DNA of 64,000 nucleotides, from the NCBI RefSeq assembly GCF_022346885.1, contig NZ_JAKRNK010000004.1, positions 372,001 through 436,000 of the forward strand. The letters are read 5' to 3'. The translations under genes were made by a program, and so were the position numbers. Below, piece after piece: positions 62,999-64,000 of the stretch (positions within the stretch are counted from its first letter, which is position 1; each line of letters begins with the position of its first letter). The notes below the pieces were generated by a model that was given only the letters and a program-made list of their open reading frames with translations, did no database searches and was not told where the DNA came from. The stretch is from Paenibacillus sp. ACRRX (GTDB lineage Bacteria > Bacillota > Bacilli > Paenibacillales > Paenibacillaceae).

Positions 62999-63013
62999 TA
63001 GTCATAACAACTA
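62999..63013 (-). promoter_or_regulatory. Third copy of the MarR operator
   Basis: On the minus strand TAGTTGTTATGACTA differs by one base from the copy at 63084. It lies in the MFS leader, about 100 bases before the annotated start. Confidence 0.65.
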
Positions 63014-63083
63014 TCGAGCGTAATAAAGGCAACTCCCCAAACTTATTCTCAATAAATTGGTTACGCTGCCCGTTAACTCCTAT

Positions 63084-63126
63084 TAGTTGCTATGACTATT
63101 ATATCCATGACCATTAACAGTGTCAA
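63084..63126 (-). promoter_or_regulatory. Consensus MFS-glycosyltransferase promoter with operator
   Basis: On the minus strand TTGACA (63126-63121) and TATAAT (63103-63098) are 17 bases apart. The operator TAGTTGCTATGACTA (plus strand 63084-63098) touches the -10 box and covers the start point. The design is the same as at the marR promoter. Confidence 0.75.
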
Positions 63127-63279
63127 CACCATTAATCTCCTGAAATTGGATAATACCTCTTCCTTAAAAAGAACATCATCTTCTATTGCTTGCCTTAACA
63201 AAGCAGTTCGTCAACTCGTTATGGAATCGAGCGTAAGATGATTAGAGAAAGCTCGTCTTAATTAAAAATGGATAGAACG

Positions 63280-64000
63280 TTATTTATTGGAACTACTAAT
63301 CGCGTGATAATAGGCTGACTGAAGGGATTTGTACCCTATTCCTACAATTGCTAAAGCAATCACGCCTGCTGCTATTGCAACGCTAAACCCCATTCGTTCG
63401 CCAAAACCATCGACAACCCATCCCCCCGCTGCTGATCCTAGAGCAACCCCGACACCGAGCCCTGTAATGGCCCAAGTCATACCTTCCGTTAATTGCGACT
63501 CGGGGACGATTTTCTCCACTAGTCCCATCGTAACAATCATAGTAGGAGCCACAGACATACCGGCGAAAAATACAACGAATGCAAGCTTGACTATGCTGTC
63601 TACGAAGATCAGCGGGATCATCGTTACCATCGCCACCGCAACCGTTATTAGAAATTGACGGTATAGCGGTGTCCTTAATTTAAGCGTACCGAACACCAAA
63701 CCTGCCAAACAGGAGCCGATCGCGTAAATGGACAGCACATAACTAGCCGCCACTGTGTTCCCCTGACTTTCTGCAAAGGCTACACTAACGACGTCTATTG
63801 TGCCAAATATGGTACCCACAGCAACAAGCGTGAATGCCAACAGCCGTAATGAACCAATCTTAATTACAGTACCTGCACTCTTCAAGCTAAGGGGACGAAC
63901 AGTAGGCTCTGTACTCCTTTGCATCGTAAATAAGACTACCCCTATCAATAAGAAAATACACGATAATAGCGGACCCGCTTCAGGAAAGAACATAATACTT
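63280..64000 (-). CDS. MFS transporter, 5' end outside window
   Basis: The frame is still open at the window end, so only about 240 C-terminal residues are seen, half of a typical 12-helix MFS protein. About seven helices are visible, with GSCLAGLVFGTLKLRTPLYR between helices and VPESQLTEGMTWAITGLGVG near the C-terminal third. The sequence resembles drug-efflux or YfcJ-type transporters. Its link to the preceding MFS-glycosyltransferase operon is unclear; the stop lies 154 bases before the operon's -35 box. Confidence 0.8.
   Translation of the reverse strand, partial: SIMFFPEAGPLLSCIFLLIGVVLFTMQRSTEPTVRPLSLKSAGTVIKIGSLRLLAFTLVAVGTIFGTIDVVSVAFAESQGNTVAASYVLSIYAIGSCLAGLVFGTLKLRTPLYRQFLITVAVAMVTMIPLIFVDSIVKLAFVVFFAGMSVAPTMIVTMGLVEKIVPESQLTEGMTWAITGLGVGVALGSAAGGWVVDGFGERMGFSVAIAAGVIALAIVGIGYKSLQSAYYHAISSSNK

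Noticed and set aside
1-64000. CRISPR arrays, tRNA or rRNA genes, prophage or complete transposons
   Set aside because: None was seen: no spaced direct repeats, cloverleaf genes, structural phage genes or intact transposase in the window.

Overview
The window looks like a chromosomal segment of a low-to-moderate GC, spore-forming firmicute of the Paenibacillaceae, most likely Paenibacillus. This is inferred from strong AGGAGG-type ribosome binding sites, frequent TTG/GTG starts, PerR, cre and ECF41 regulatory sites of the Bacillus type, and the gene families present. No rRNA, tRNA, CRISPR array, prophage or intact transposon was seen. One relic of an IS256-family element is present.

Layout. 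1-2.5 kb: 3' part of a LacI regulator, then a GH130 mannoside phosphorylase with a cre-like site at its promoter. 2.5-7.3 kb: acetate transporter, formate-THF ligase, thiamine-binding protein, a TetR regulator that appears leaderless, and a zinc-ribbon protein. 7.4-10.8 kb: catalase under a perfect PerR box, a GntR/UTRA regulator preceded by a consensus promoter and an early terminator (possible small RNA or attenuator), and a YlmA-type ATPase. 11-14.4 kb: a two-component system plus ABC transporter of the peptide-antibiotic resistance type. 14.7-16.1 kb: secreted papain-like protease and anchored partner. 16.3-20.3 kb: a 1040-residue GNAT/beta-sandwich protein translationally coupled to an amidohydrolase. 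20.4-26.2 kb: membrane protein, lipoproteins, GNAT, two relics and a MarR-MFS operon. 26.5-31.5 kb: SNF2 helicase, then an ECF41 sigma factor with its AhpD-like target behind a matching promoter.

31.8-34.0 kb is the most unusual part: a Cys-rich radical SAM enzyme next to a protein that reads as an inactive subtilisin fold fused to a carrier-protein-like domain lacking the phosphopantetheine serine. It resembles peptide-maturation systems, but no precursor peptide was found. 34-44.8 kb: stress protein, metallophosphoesterase with a coupled 58-residue membrane peptide, a DODA dioxygenase and DoxX set divergent from an XRE-cupin regulator, DUF445, a TetR gene beside a deleted oleate hydratase relic, YdjO, and a ChbG deacetylase with a very basic tail. 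45-50 kb: a large secreted eight-repeat protein and a free-standing SigA-like sigma factor without region 1.1. 50-57 kb: RNase H, MBL hydrolase, Lrp and TetR regulators, an M23 peptidase, two tandem small proteins sharing a GNAxAxNA motif, and another small membrane-protein relic. 57-64 kb: DoxX-like membrane protein, siderophore-esterase-like hydrolase with a possible Fur box, and a MarR-MGT glycosyltransferase-MFS cluster whose two consensus promoters carry the same operator.

Starts were moved downstream of the longest open frame where a ribosome binding site clearly selects an internal codon. Function assignments rest on recognising motifs by eye. No database search was run.
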